From Bacillus sp. cl95 (GTDB taxonomy: Bacteria > Bacillota > Bacilli > Bacillales > Cytobacillaceae): a stretch of 64,000 bases of DNA. The notes under the pieces were generated by a model. It was not told the DNA's origin and did not search any database. It saw only the letters and a program-made list of their open reading frames with translations. The position numbers and the translations under genes were made by a program. The stretch covers positions 57,191 to 121,190 of the forward strand of contig NZ_FOYF01000007.1 in assembly GCF_900115925.1 (NCBI RefSeq). The letters are read 5' to 3'. Below, piece by piece: positions 17,528 through 25,880 of the stretch; the first letter of the stretch is position 1; every line of letters begins with the position of its first letter.

Positions 17528-18202
17528 ATGAATTTATCAATCTCAGAGATCAAAAGGTTAGCCAAACTCTCTCTAAAGGGGAATTGGGGATTAGCTATCG
17601 GTTTCACATTGGTTATTTTCTTGTTTAACATGATTTTGCCAACAATTGTTGAAATGGTGATGAGTGGTGGTTTCGCAGTTTGGTGGGAGCAAGACATTCC
17701 ACCAGCTGGCGCAAGTATAGCTAGTACCATTATTTCAGTTATCTTAATTCCACTATCCATTGCCGTTTATTGGTTTTACCTTGCACTTATCCGAAAAGAA
17801 AATCCAGAAATCTCAGCAGCATTTGCTGTTTATAAAGATGGAAAGCTGTGCTTAAAGTTAATTTGGACATCTATCTTACAGGCTATTTACTTGTTCTTAT
17901 GGTCTTTATTATTGGTCATCCCAGCAATCATTAAGAGTTTTTCGTACTCTCAAACGTTCTTTATTCTAAGAGATCATCCAGAATACAAAGCGAACCAAGC
18001 TATCACAGAAAGTAAGAAGCTTATGAAAGGCTACAAATGGAAGTTATTTGTCCTATACTTGAGCTTTATCGGCTGGGCAATCCTTTGCGTATTGACACTC
18101 GGAATTGGCTTCCTATGGTTAATTCCATACGTAACAACTTCATTGGCTACATTCTATAACGAATTGATCTTCCCACGTCTTAAGGAAGAGAAAGTGATGT
18201 AA
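17528..18202 (+). CDS. DUF975 family integral membrane protein
   Basis: 224 residues with about five or six hydrophobic segments. The start MNLSISEIKRLAKLSLKGNWGLA, the central ITESKKLMKGYKWKLF block and the closing LIPYVTTSLATFYNEL are typical of DUF975, a family common in Firmicutes with no defined function. AAAAGGGG precedes the ATG. Monocistronic, ended by the hairpin at 18212-18249. Confidence 0.85.
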   Translation: MNLSISEIKRLAKLSLKGNWGLAIGFTLVIFLFNMILPTIVEMVMSGGFAVWWEQDIPPAGASIASTIISVILIPLSIAVYWFYLALIRKENPEISAAFAVYKDGKLCLKLIWTSILQAIYLFLWSLLLVIPAIIKSFSYSQTFFILRDHPEYKANQAITESKKLMKGYKWKLFVLYLSFIGWAILCVLTLGIGFLWLIPYVTTSLATFYNELIFPRLKEEKVM

Positions 18203-18211
18203 TAATCCTGA

Positions 18212-18249
18212 AAAGTATGGTGCAGCTTGAGCCGCACCATACTTTTTTT
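18212..18249. terminator. Bidirectional terminator
   Basis: AAAGTATGGTGC/GCACCATACTTT stem with T-tracts both ways. It separates the convergent DUF975 and bioB genes; its 3' edge overlaps the last codon of bioB. Confidence 0.9.
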
Positions 18250-19252
18250 AATAATTGATAGGTTCTGGATCCTTTACGAAATCGATTTCAAATCCGAGGT
18301 CCTCTAACATTTGATGGTCTTTCGTACTTTCCTGACCAGCGGTTGTTAAGTAATCGCCCACGAAAATGGAGTTTGCCGGGTAAAGGCCTAATGGTTGTAA
18401 GCTTCTTAAGTTAACTTCGCGTCCGCCTGAGATTCTGATTTCCTTTGAAGGGTTTATGTATCTCATAAGACAAAGTACTTTTAGGCAGTAACGAGGATCG
18501 AGTTCACTTACGCCTTCAAGCAGTGTTCCATCGATGGCATGAAGGAAATTGACTGGGATGGAATCGGCGTCTAAAGCTTTTAGGCTACGTGCCATATCGA
18601 CTACATCCTGTTTCGTTTCGCGCATACCAATGATGACACCTGAACAAGGAGAAATGCCTGATTCTTTGACGACTTCGACGGTATTTACACGATCCTGATA
18701 GGTGTGAGAGGTCGTAATCGATTCATGATGTGATTCTGAGGTGTTAAGGTTGTGGTTATACCGGTCGACTCCAGCTTCCTTCAGCTTCATGGCTTGGTCA
18801 GGCTTCAGAATTCCGAGGCAAGCACAAACCTTCATATTATACTTTTCCTTGATCTCTTCTACAGCCGAAACAACCGTTTCAAGTTCCCTATTTGCTGGTC
18901 CACGTCCACTTGCGACAATGCAATAAGTTCCAACGCCTAATGAATGCGCTCTTTCTGCGCCTTTTAAGATTGTATCTTTATCTACCATTCTGTATTTTTC
19001 AATTGGCGCGGTCGAGATGCTTGATTGTGAGCAATAGCCACAGTTTTCAGGACACATTCCGGATTTTGTGTTGATGATCATGTTCAATTTTACCTTGTTG
19101 CCATAGTAATGATGACGGATCATGTAAGCTCCGTTTAGTAACTCCAGCAATTCCATGTCTGGGCAGTTTAAAATTTGCAATGCTTCTTCATTGGTTAGTT
19201 CTCCTCCGCCGAGAACTCTTAAAGCAAGCTTGTTCCAATTTCCCATTTTCAT
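18248..19252 (-). CDS. bioB: Biotin synthase
   Basis: 334 residues, normal for BioB. It converts dethiobiotin to biotin using two radical-SAM steps. The radical-SAM cluster motif is visible in MCPENCGYCSQSS (C-x3-C-x2-C), followed by YCIVASGRGP, YNHNLNTSE and the auxiliary-cluster Arg region RISGGRE. It is downstream of bioY with a 15-nt gap, so the two form an operon. No other bio gene is present, so dethiobiotin must be made or imported by genes elsewhere. Confidence 0.97.
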   Translation of the reverse strand: MKMGNWNKLALRVLGGGELTNEEALQILNCPDMELLELLNGAYMIRHHYYGNKVKLNMIINTKSGMCPENCGYCSQSSISTAPIEKYRMVDKDTILKGAERAHSLGVGTYCIVASGRGPANRELETVVSAVEEIKEKYNMKVCACLGILKPDQAMKLKEAGVDRYNHNLNTSESHHESITTSHTYQDRVNTVEVVKESGISPCSGVIIGMRETKQDVVDMARSLKALDADSIPVNFLHAIDGTLLEGVSELDPRYCLKVLCLMRYINPSKEIRISGGREVNLRSLQPLGLYPANSIFVGDYLTTAGQESTKDHQMLEDLGFEIDFVKDPEPINY

Positions 19253-19267
19253 AGCCCCTCTTCTGAA

Positions 19268-19864
19268 TTAAGCTGCGTTTTTCAAGTGCTTAAATTGACC
19301 TTTTGATAAAACCGTTTTTTCTAGACGATGTGCCATAAGCCCAGCCAAAACTGCTAAAATGATATCCTTTGGCAATGGAACGACCATCCATGACCAGACC
19401 ATTTTGTAAGTCAAGCCTTCTGGTGCACTTGCCCAGTGCTTAAATGCGAAATACATCCAGTTCGTTCCGAAGAGATAATTGACTGCCATCCCGATTAGAG
19501 CCGCAATCACGTAAGCACCAACACCATTTTTCTTTTCAACAATCTTTCCAACCACATATGCTGTAAAAATAAATGAAACAATAAAGCCGAAAGTAGGGCT
19601 GAGGACAGAAGTGAAACCTCCGCCGAATTTAGCAAAAACAGGTACACCAACCAATCCAACAAGTGCATAAACAATCATTGCGAGTGAGCCAATCCGGCTG
19701 CCAAGCATCGCCCCTGCTAAAATAGCAAAAAAGGTTTGCAGCGTAATCGGAACTCCACCTACCACCATGAAAGGAACAAACGAAGTAATATTCGCCCCAA
19801 TCGCCATCAAGGCCACAAACATTCCTACCAGTGTTAAATCAATCGTTTTCAACTTCCTGCTCAT
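19268..19864 (-). CDS. bioY: BioY, substrate-binding subunit of the biotin ECF transporter
   Basis: 198 residues with about six hydrophobic segments. VGMFVALMAIGANI, the GGVPITLQTFFAILAG block and the C-terminal PLPKDIILAVLAGLMAHRL are BioY hallmarks. It captures biotin in the membrane and works with the general EcfA/A'/T module encoded elsewhere. AAGGAGTG precedes the ATG. It leads the bioY-bioB operon from the promoter at 19896-19924. Confidence 0.95.
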   Translation of the reverse strand: MSRKLKTIDLTLVGMFVALMAIGANITSFVPFMVVGGVPITLQTFFAILAGAMLGSRIGSLAMIVYALVGLVGVPVFAKFGGGFTSVLSPTFGFIVSFIFTAYVVGKIVEKKNGVGAYVIAALIGMAVNYLFGTNWMYFAFKHWASAPEGLTYKMVWSWMVVPLPKDIILAVLAGLMAHRLEKTVLSKGQFKHLKNAA

Positions 19865-19895
19865 TCTGTCACTCCTTAGCTATGTATTTATCAAA

Positions 19896-19924
19896 AGATT
19901 AATAGTTAAACCTTTTATTGTCAA
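19896..19924 (-). promoter_or_regulatory. bioYB promoter, possible BirA operator
   Basis: On the minus strand TTGACA, a 17-nt spacer and TAATCT form a good sigma-A promoter. The spacer contains GGTTTAACTA and the -35 overlaps AAGTTGAC, two halves like the GGTTAAC/GTTAACC arms of BirA sites, but the spacing (about 7 nt) is shorter than the usual 14-16. The promoter is well supported; BirA binding is tentative. Confidence 0.5.
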
Positions 19925-19984
19925 CTTAGTTTTTATTTTAGTTTACAATAGAGAGGGTTGACCAAGTGGTTCGGGGAAACAGCA

Positions 19985-20030
19985 AAAACTGAAGACGTAT
20001 GTCTTCAGCTTTCGTTAGTTTTAAAATTTA
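19985..20030. terminator. Hairpin between bioY and the next gene
   Basis: ACTGAAGAC/GTCTTCAGCT stem with a GTAT loop. No adjacent gene clearly ends here; the 19865-20137 gap otherwise contains only the bioY promoter. Confidence 0.4.
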
Positions 20031-20137
20031 TTTCTTTGCTTGGTTACTTCACTTAATATTTAAATTAGTTCTGAATTCTAAATAATCTCATATTTATTTC
20101 CGATATAAATGGAGAATCCATTTATTGGGGGAATTAT

Positions 20138-20812
20138 ATGAGCCAGGCTACTATAGATCTTAAAGGTATAGATAATAAAAAAATAAAATTCTCTATGGAA
20201 ATAATAGTTTCAATAAAAGAACTTATTAGTGAAGGAAAGTATTATAAAGTACTGATAAATAAGAGTAATAAAGCTGTTGGATTACGTATATTAACAAAAG
20301 TATTAATATTGAAGGAATCTTTTCATGAATTATCTACGAGAGCAACTCTTATTTATAACACCCATTTCAGCAGGAAAAAAGACAAAGTATACATAAATTA
20401 TAGAACAGAGATAGAGCAATTCAATGTTACTAAAAATGGTAGTTTATATACTATCAAGGTGATTGATATAAATTTAGGTTTAGAATATACGGTACCTGCT
20501 AAGACATACAGGGAGAAGGTTATTGATAAGCATAGTAATGAGACTAAAAAGACTATAAGTGAGACAGTTAGAGAAGCACAAAGGAGTGTGGAGGCTCGTG
20601 AGAAAACACCTATTCAACAATATCCAAAACGTGCTATTGAAGCGAGGGTTTGGACCGCTAAGGACACCGCTTTTAAAAGGTGCGGAAACTGTATAAATCT
20701 TATGGGAAGCAATGTATGTCGCAAACATCAAAGGAAAATGTCTGTAGATAATGCTTGTAATCTTTTCTATGCTCCCAGAGTTTATTTAGGTGGAGGAGTA
20801 TCTCCTAGATAG
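20138..20812 (+). CDS. Uncharacterised protein with C-terminal cysteine/histidine cluster
   Basis: 224 residues, basic and cytoplasmic. The first 130 residues are beta-rich without a known family; a charged helical linker follows; the C-terminus has CGNC-x8-C-x2-H-x8-C, a compact metal-binding knuckle ending in NLFY. Similar small Cys clusters end other unnamed Bacillus proteins. GGGGG precedes the ATG. Base composition is more AT-rich than the neighbours, hinting at later acquisition. Function unknown. Confidence 0.65.
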   Translation: MSQATIDLKGIDNKKIKFSMEIIVSIKELISEGKYYKVLINKSNKAVGLRILTKVLILKESFHELSTRATLIYNTHFSRKKDKVYINYRTEIEQFNVTKNGSLYTIKVIDINLGLEYTVPAKTYREKVIDKHSNETKKTISETVREAQRSVEAREKTPIQQYPKRAIEARVWTAKDTAFKRCGNCINLMGSNVCRKHQRKMSVDNACNLFYAPRVYLGGGVSPR

Positions 20813-20891
20813 ACTATTTGGTCATGCTCTTATATCACGTGTTATTGCAAATTATTGAGGTACTCGTCTTCTATGAATGGAGGAATTGAGT

Positions 20892-21890
20892 TTGAAAAAC
20901 TATAAATTTCAACCGATCACATATAGTGATATCCCAGCAATGGCAAAGCTGTTTCAAGAGAGGCAGCGTCAGGAAAGCTCAGTTTTACAGAATGCATGTT
21001 TAAGTAAAAGTTACATTGAAGAAACATTAAAGGCACTTTTTGAAAAAAATAGAATGGTTGGTATCGGCGCTTTTTCCGATGAGGGTTTAGTAGGTTACAT
21101 GATGGCGAAAGTTGAGTTTAGCGTGGAGATGGGCAGGCATGCATGGGTTCCGTATGAGGGGATGGCAGTGAAAGCAGGCGAATCGGCTGAGCAGATAAGG
21201 CATCTCTATGCGGAAGCATCTCAGTTGTGGCTTCAATATGGCTGCTTTAAGCATTTTGCAATGGTTCCGCTTGGTGCACCTGCTTATTATGATGCCTTTC
21301 AAAGGCTATGCTTTGCAACGGAACAAGTGCATGGTGTGATGGAGATGGAAAGTTATGCCCCGTTTGACGTTGCTACAGATGTGGTGATAAGAGACTTAAA
21401 TAAGAATGATAGAGCGAAATTAGGCGAAATGTCTTCGATTATTTTTTCGTATCAAAATGCTTCTCCAACCTATGCAGCGGCATTACCTGAATCCGTGATG
21501 CAAATCCAAGAAGGCTACGAAAATATTGTAAACGATGAAGAGGCGACGGTAATCCTGGCTGAAAAAAATGGAGAAGTTGTTGGCTTTCATGCTTATTGGC
21601 CACAAGATCCAGGTTTGATGGCCCCTGATAAAGCTGTGGAGTTAAGCGTTGCCGGAACTCTTGCTTCAGAAATGGGAACTGGAGTAGGAAAGGCGTTAAT
21701 GGATGAAGGTTACAAGATCATGAAAGAAAAGAGCTATCAGTTTATGGTAGCGGATTGGCGTATGGCTAATCTCGCTTCTTCAACGTTTTGGCCAAAATGC
21801 GGATTTCAACCCATTGCTTATAGAATGGTAAGGAACATTGATGAGAGGGTTGCATGGGCTAATTTTGAAAATCCTCTTATATGGAAGTAG
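20892..21890 (+). CDS. Tandem GNAT-type N-acetyltransferase
   Basis: About 332 residues with two GNAT-like halves. The first (residues about 10-150) is degenerate; the second contains the acetyl-CoA loop region (VAGTLASEMGTGVGKALMDEG) and a closing WRMANLASSTFWPKCGF block. Substrate unknown. The start is taken as TTG 20892 (protein beginning MKNYKFQ) because GGAGG lies 8 nt before it; the ATG at 20877 overlaps that site. Followed 32 nt later by the AbrB-type gene, so probably co-transcribed. Confidence 0.85.
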   Translation: MKNYKFQPITYSDIPAMAKLFQERQRQESSVLQNACLSKSYIEETLKALFEKNRMVGIGAFSDEGLVGYMMAKVEFSVEMGRHAWVPYEGMAVKAGESAEQIRHLYAEASQLWLQYGCFKHFAMVPLGAPAYYDAFQRLCFATEQVHGVMEMESYAPFDVATDVVIRDLNKNDRAKLGEMSSIIFSYQNASPTYAAALPESVMQIQEGYENIVNDEEATVILAEKNGEVVGFHAYWPQDPGLMAPDKAVELSVAGTLASEMGTGVGKALMDEGYKIMKEKSYQFMVADWRMANLASSTFWPKCGFQPIAYRMVRNIDERVAWANFENPLIWK

Positions 21891-21922
21891 GTCCGTTATT
21901 TTTGATGAAAGGAGTGTGAAAG

Positions 21923-23008
21923 ATGCGCAGAATAAAGATGAATAAAGAGTCTGTCGTGCTTAGATTTATCGTAACAATGGTGATTGCCGCTGTCGGTGGC
22001 TTCGTATTCAATGTCCTTCACATCCCCATGCCGTGGTTGCTAGGTCCATTAACCGGTGTCGTGCTTGGGACGAAGTTTTTACCCATTGAATTATATTGGC
22101 CTGTTGCCTTAAGGGATATTTCGATGATTATTATTGGATACACGATTGGATTGTCTTTTACAAGAACAGCTCTTACGCAAATTTATGAACAACTACCATC
22201 AATTGTTCTCATGACGATTCTGCTTCTCTTGCTTTGTGCATTGATTGCCTTGTTGATTTCGAAAATGTCGGGGATTGATTATCCCACCATTTTGACCGGA
22301 AGTATTCCAGGTGGTCTGTCTCAGATGGTCACGCTCGCGGAAGAAATGAAAACCATCGATCTGAGTGTTGTGATGTATCTGCAAATATCACGGGTCATGA
22401 TGATCATTTTCCTTGTTCCTTTCTTTGTATTCCATCCTTTATTGGGGGCAGATCAGGCTGGTTCCCATACGGAGTTTATTCCATCTGATTTTGGTCATTG
22501 GAATGAGTTGTTCCCAAACATTCTTCTTTTTGCAGGAGTTAGCGTCCTTTGCGCCTTTTGGGGTCAAAAAATCAACATGCCCACGGCCTTTTTGGTTGGT
22601 CCGATTCTTGGCACGGCCATTTTGAATAACGTCGGAGTGATCGGCCCCATGCTGCCTGCATCAGTTTTGGATCTTTCGCAATTTATGATTGCTGGCTACA
22701 TTGGAATGATGATGAAATCGGGGAGTTCTCAGGGTAAAGGGAAAATGCTGTTTTTCTCTATTTTTAGTGGCAGTTTGTTGCTGATTGGTTCGTTCGGATT
22801 GACCTATATCTTGATGTTGATGCACGGTTATTCCTTTCAAACGAGTTATCTGAGCTTGGCACCTGGCGGAATGGACCAAATGGGCATCATGGCACATGAA
22901 GTAGGAGCAGATTTAGCTTTAGTGGTGGGCTATCAACTTTTCAGGCTGTTCTTTATTTTTTTCATCGTCCCACCCTTATTGCAGATGATCTTTAAAAGGC
23001 TTTTTTGA
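21923..23008 (+). CDS. AbrB family membrane protein
   Basis: 361 residues with about ten hydrophobic segments in two internally duplicated halves (IPMPWLLGPLTGVVLG and MPTAFLVGPILGTAIL), the mark of the AbrB membrane family once linked with ammonia monooxygenase regulation. GSIPGGLSQM and LAPGGMDQMGIMAHEVGAD are the paired conserved loops. It is unrelated to the DNA-binding AbrB. Transport or regulatory role not established. AAAGGAG precedes the ATG. Confidence 0.85.
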   Translation: MRRIKMNKESVVLRFIVTMVIAAVGGFVFNVLHIPMPWLLGPLTGVVLGTKFLPIELYWPVALRDISMIIIGYTIGLSFTRTALTQIYEQLPSIVLMTILLLLLCALIALLISKMSGIDYPTILTGSIPGGLSQMVTLAEEMKTIDLSVVMYLQISRVMMIIFLVPFFVFHPLLGADQAGSHTEFIPSDFGHWNELFPNILLFAGVSVLCAFWGQKINMPTAFLVGPILGTAILNNVGVIGPMLPASVLDLSQFMIAGYIGMMMKSGSSQGKGKMLFFSIFSGSLLLIGSFGLTYILMLMHGYSFQTSYLSLAPGGMDQMGIMAHEVGADLALVVGYQLFRLFFIFFIVPPLLQMIFKRLF

Positions 23009-23019
23009 ACGTCAGAGGG

Positions 23020-23358
23020 TTAACGAAATACCCCACTTATAAAAATAGATAGACTCATCAACATGAAGAATAGACCACCAAAGATGAAGATCGTTCTTAA
23101 CAATATCAATAGGCCAATCTGTAAGTTTTCGGAAAAAGCTTTTGGAATGAGGGGCTGAAAGAATATGACCTTGTAGCCGTTTGGATGAATGGACTCAAAT
23201 ACAAGCAAGAATCCTAAGAGGAATACAAACGAAGTCACGGCAAGGAAACTAGGAAATAAGAAGAAAGTGATACCGGAAATAATGGTGATAACGTAGAGTG
23301 GGACACGAATACGTAATCGTTCTACCACAGTTTCAATCTTGGTCCACAAAGTTTCCAT
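23020..23358 (-). CDS. Small membrane protein, unknown
   Basis: About 112 residues with three hydrophobic segments (approximately 17-35, 38-52 and 80-108). I start at ATG 23358 (METLWTK) because AAGGAAG lies 9 nt upstream; the longer frame adds 25 polar residues without a site. No family recognised. Confidence 0.65.
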   Translation of the reverse strand: METLWTKIETVVERLRIRVPLYVITIISGITFFLFPSFLAVTSFVFLLGFLLVFESIHPNGYKVIFFQPLIPKAFSENLQIGLLILLRTIFIFGGLFFMLMSLSIFISGVFR

Positions 23359-23614
23359 TATGATCATCTTCCTTTCAGAATATTGTGAGTGACGCGACCG
23401 GATGATGGTCGTTTTTTTTATGGAATCTATCAATATATTTTATCATGTCAGAACAAGAATGAGTTTTTGATACATTAGTGAAATTTTTTTGTAACAATTG
23501 AAATATAATTGGTAAAAAATGAAACTTTTTCCACTTCACACTCGTTTAATAGATAGATTGTTTTTTATCGGAAAAGATGAAGAATAATATTTTACAAGAA
23601 AAAGAGGAGAAGCA

Positions 23615-24694
23615 ATGAAAAAATTCATGAAGTCGATGGTTTTAGCAACAGGATTGGTCATGATGGTATCACCGGTTACATCAGCGTTGGCTAGCACAAC
23701 CCAAACAGCTACGGTTTCTAAAAGTAAATGGGAGTTAAAGGGCGGCAAGTGGTACTACTATGATCGTACGGGGAAGTTGACCAAAGGTTGGGCAGCGATC
23801 AATTACACTTGGTACTATTTTGATTCGGCTGGAGTGATGCAAACAGGCTGGGAACAAGTAAATGGAAAATGGTATTACTTAAATTCTAACGGGAAAATGA
23901 AAACGGGCTGGCTTCAAAGTGGTGGCGCTTGGTACTACTTAAAAAGCAGCGGTGAAATGTTTACAGGGTGGTTGCAACAAGGGGATTCTTGGTATTACAT
24001 GACTCCTAACGGAAAAATGGTAACTGGCTGGGAAAATTTCGACGGTAAATGGTATCACTTTAAGAGCAGTGGGAAAATGTCCACTGGTTGGGTTTATGAT
24101 AACGGCTGGTATTACCTGAAATCAACAGGGCCCATGGTTACAGGTTGGAAGGACATTTCTGACGGGTATAGTACGGATAGATATTATTTTAATCCTAACG
24201 GGAAAATGATGTCAGGATGGCAAGAGATTGACGGGAAAAAATACTACTTCGCTGAAAGAAGTAACTCCTTCGGTGCTATGCAAACTGGATTAACTCTTGA
24301 GGGCTATATTCTCGGGAGAGACGGCGCGTTGATGTATCCGGGAAGTGAAATGATCCAAGACGGTGCTAAGAATATCTTTTCTAAGTTGAAATTAGGTCAG
24401 ACGAGAGACGAAGTTTTAGCTTTATTTGGTGACACATACTCGACTTATCACACAAATTACGTGTGGAATTATACCTTCAAAGTTAATGAAACGGACGGCA
24501 GTGTGGAAATAGTGGATTCTAGTTTTTCACACGGAGATCCTTTTGCATTAGGTGAAGGTAGATACGATGTCGACTTAACGATTCATTGGAATGAGGACGA
24601 AAAGATTGAAGATATTAGTATCCTTTATTTTGGGTCCGATCATCGTATCAAGTTAATAGATTGGAAATCACTAAGATGGGAGTGGACATACTAG
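23615..24694 (+). CDS. Secreted cell-wall-binding repeat protein with SmpA/OmlA-like C-terminal domain
   Basis: 359 residues: signal peptide ending near ALAST (about 27), then about nine 20-residue repeats of the choline/glucan-binding type (GKWYYLNSNGKMKTGWLQ), with the aromatic-Gly spacing of CW_binding_1. The last 115 residues are different: LKLGQTRDEVLALFGDTYSTYH recalls the start of SmpA/OmlA or BLIP-like domains, followed by alternating strands. It probably attaches to wall polymers while the C-terminal domain binds an unknown partner. GAGGAG precedes the ATG. The same repeat type recurs in the phosphoesterase at 46256. Confidence 0.8.
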   Translation: MKKFMKSMVLATGLVMMVSPVTSALASTTQTATVSKSKWELKGGKWYYYDRTGKLTKGWAAINYTWYYFDSAGVMQTGWEQVNGKWYYLNSNGKMKTGWLQSGGAWYYLKSSGEMFTGWLQQGDSWYYMTPNGKMVTGWENFDGKWYHFKSSGKMSTGWVYDNGWYYLKSTGPMVTGWKDISDGYSTDRYYFNPNGKMMSGWQEIDGKKYYFAERSNSFGAMQTGLTLEGYILGRDGALMYPGSEMIQDGAKNIFSKLKLGQTRDEVLALFGDTYSTYHTNYVWNYTFKVNETDGSVEIVDSSFSHGDPFALGEGRYDVDLTIHWNEDEKIEDISILYFGSDHRIKLIDWKSLRWEWTY

Positions 24695-24729
24695 TTTAAT
24701 TGGGTGCTTGGAACTGTTCCTTTATGGAT

Positions 24730-24750
24730 GGTGCTGAGCACCTTTTTATT
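24730..24750 (+). terminator. Terminator
   Basis: GGTGC TGA GCACC followed by a T-rich stretch; ends the wall-binding protein gene. Confidence 0.7.
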
Positions 24751-24950
24751 TTGAATTTTCAGAAGTCAGCATAAATCTCGCTGAACATAACAAATATCTG
24801 AAAAACACCGCATATATCGAAAAAACACAGCAAAAATTCGCGCGAACATAACATAAGTTTGGCGATGTAGGAAGGCGTTTTGAATGGAGCGAATAACACA
24901 TGAAATTAGCGCAAAAAAGTGGGGTTTCCGGAAAGAGGTCATTAGGTTTT
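24751..24950. repeat. Long dispersed repeat, copy 1 (left of sugar-acid island)
   Basis: About 200 nt starting TTTTCAGAAGTCAGCATA and ending near GGAAAGAGGTCATTAGGTT. It contains internal short repeats of CATAACA and ACACCGCA. It is about 85% identical by eye to 31283-31477 and to the shorter 31482-31593. Frames across it are not genes. Confidence 0.85.
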
Positions 24951-25024
24951 GGGTTTGTTGATCGTATTCTTCCTAGAAGGAAACATTTCCGAAAATAATT
25001 TTCAAAATTTTTAATAAAAAAAGG

Positions 25025-25042
25025 TTGAAAAAGCGCTTTCAT
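25025..25042 (+). promoter_or_regulatory. cre-like catabolite repression site
   Basis: TTGAAAAAGCGCTTTCAT contains the AAAGCGCTTTCA core of CcpA sites, although its left arm departs from consensus. It lies about 75 nt before the first gene of the sugar-acid operon. Confidence 0.5.
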
Positions 25043-25057
25043 GAGTTTATACTACAA

Positions 25058-25088
25058 CTAAATCGATTTACTAAACCGATTTAGTAAA
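25058..25088. promoter_or_regulatory. KdgR-type LacI operator, copy 1
   Basis: The perfect palindrome TTTACTAAA-CCGA-TTTAGTAAA is at 25067-25088, partly overlapped on the left by CTAAATCGATTTA, a second related dyad. The same palindrome occurs at 30020-30041. The obvious ligand is the LacI-family regulator at 28968. Confidence 0.8.
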
Positions 25089-25115
25089 ACAAGACATCAA
25101 AGGAGGTGATCGTGA

Positions 25116-25880
25116 ATGAGAAAAGTGATAATCCCTTTAAATGCGTTTAACACGAACTCGGTGAAAGAAAACGGGCACGGAGACTTTGTTCCTTTTATTA
25201 AAGAAATCGGAGCACAAGGAATTGAAGTTCGTAAAGAATTACTAACACCAAGAGATTACCCACTCGAAAAACTAAAGCAGCACATTCAGGAACATGAGTT
25301 GTACACCGTTTTTTCCGCGCCAGTTGAGTTGTGGAGCGAAGATGGAAAACTGAATCATGAGCCACTAAAAGAAATCGTGACAGAGGTTCACCAGTTAGAA
25401 CCAAACTTGCTCAAACTTCCTCTAGGACACTATCAAAATCAGTCAGACTTGGCTCAAGTGAAAGAATTCATGGAGCAGCTTCCAAAAGGTACAAAACTGA
25501 TGATTGAAAATGATCAAACACTTCATGGTGGAAATGTTCAGCATCTTAAAGACTTTTTTGAAAACGCTTTAAAACAGGACTTAGATGTTACGATGACGTT
25601 TGATGTGGGAAACTGGCTGTTCACAAATGAAAATGTATTTGAGGCTCTCCACAAACTGAAACCATATGTGCAATACGTTCATCTGAAACATGTGGAGGAG
25701 CAAGAATCAGGACTGGTCACGTTACCAATGCCGCTCCATGAGAAGAATGAAGTGCTAGAGGCATTTCCTCAGCATTTGCCGATTGCTCTTGAGTTTCCAC
25801 TAGAACGGGATGATACAGCGAAGAGATACGTTGACTACTTTAGCAAGGAAGAGCAGGAGGCTGTGACATGGAGCAATTAG
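25116..25880 (+). CDS. Sugar phosphate isomerase/epimerase-type TIM barrel protein
   Basis: 254 residues of the xylose-isomerase-like TIM-barrel superfamily. Probable metal ligands are at IEVRKE, MIEND, TFDVGNW, HLKH and the terminal ALEFPLE, a usual arrangement for sugar isomerases and epimerases. Cytoplasmic. It is the first gene of the KDG island and overlaps kdgK by 13 nt, so it most likely performs an early step on the imported sugar acid; the exact reaction cannot be assigned. AAAGGAGGTGATC before the ATG is an almost ideal ribosome site. Confidence 0.8.
   Translation: MRKVIIPLNAFNTNSVKENGHGDFVPFIKEIGAQGIEVRKELLTPRDYPLEKLKQHIQEHELYTVFSAPVELWSEDGKLNHEPLKEIVTEVHQLEPNLLKLPLGHYQNQSDLAQVKEFMEQLPKGTKLMIENDQTLHGGNVQHLKDFFENALKQDLDVTMTFDVGNWLFTNENVFEALHKLKPYVQYVHLKHVEEQESGLVTLPMPLHEKNEVLEAFPQHLPIALEFPLERDDTAKRYVDYFSKEEQEAVTWSN

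Noticed and set aside
24746-25042. Minus-strand 98-codon frame, with a similar one at 31227-31580
   Set aside because: Both lie wholly in copies of the same dispersed repeat; their likeness reflects the repeat, not a gene family.
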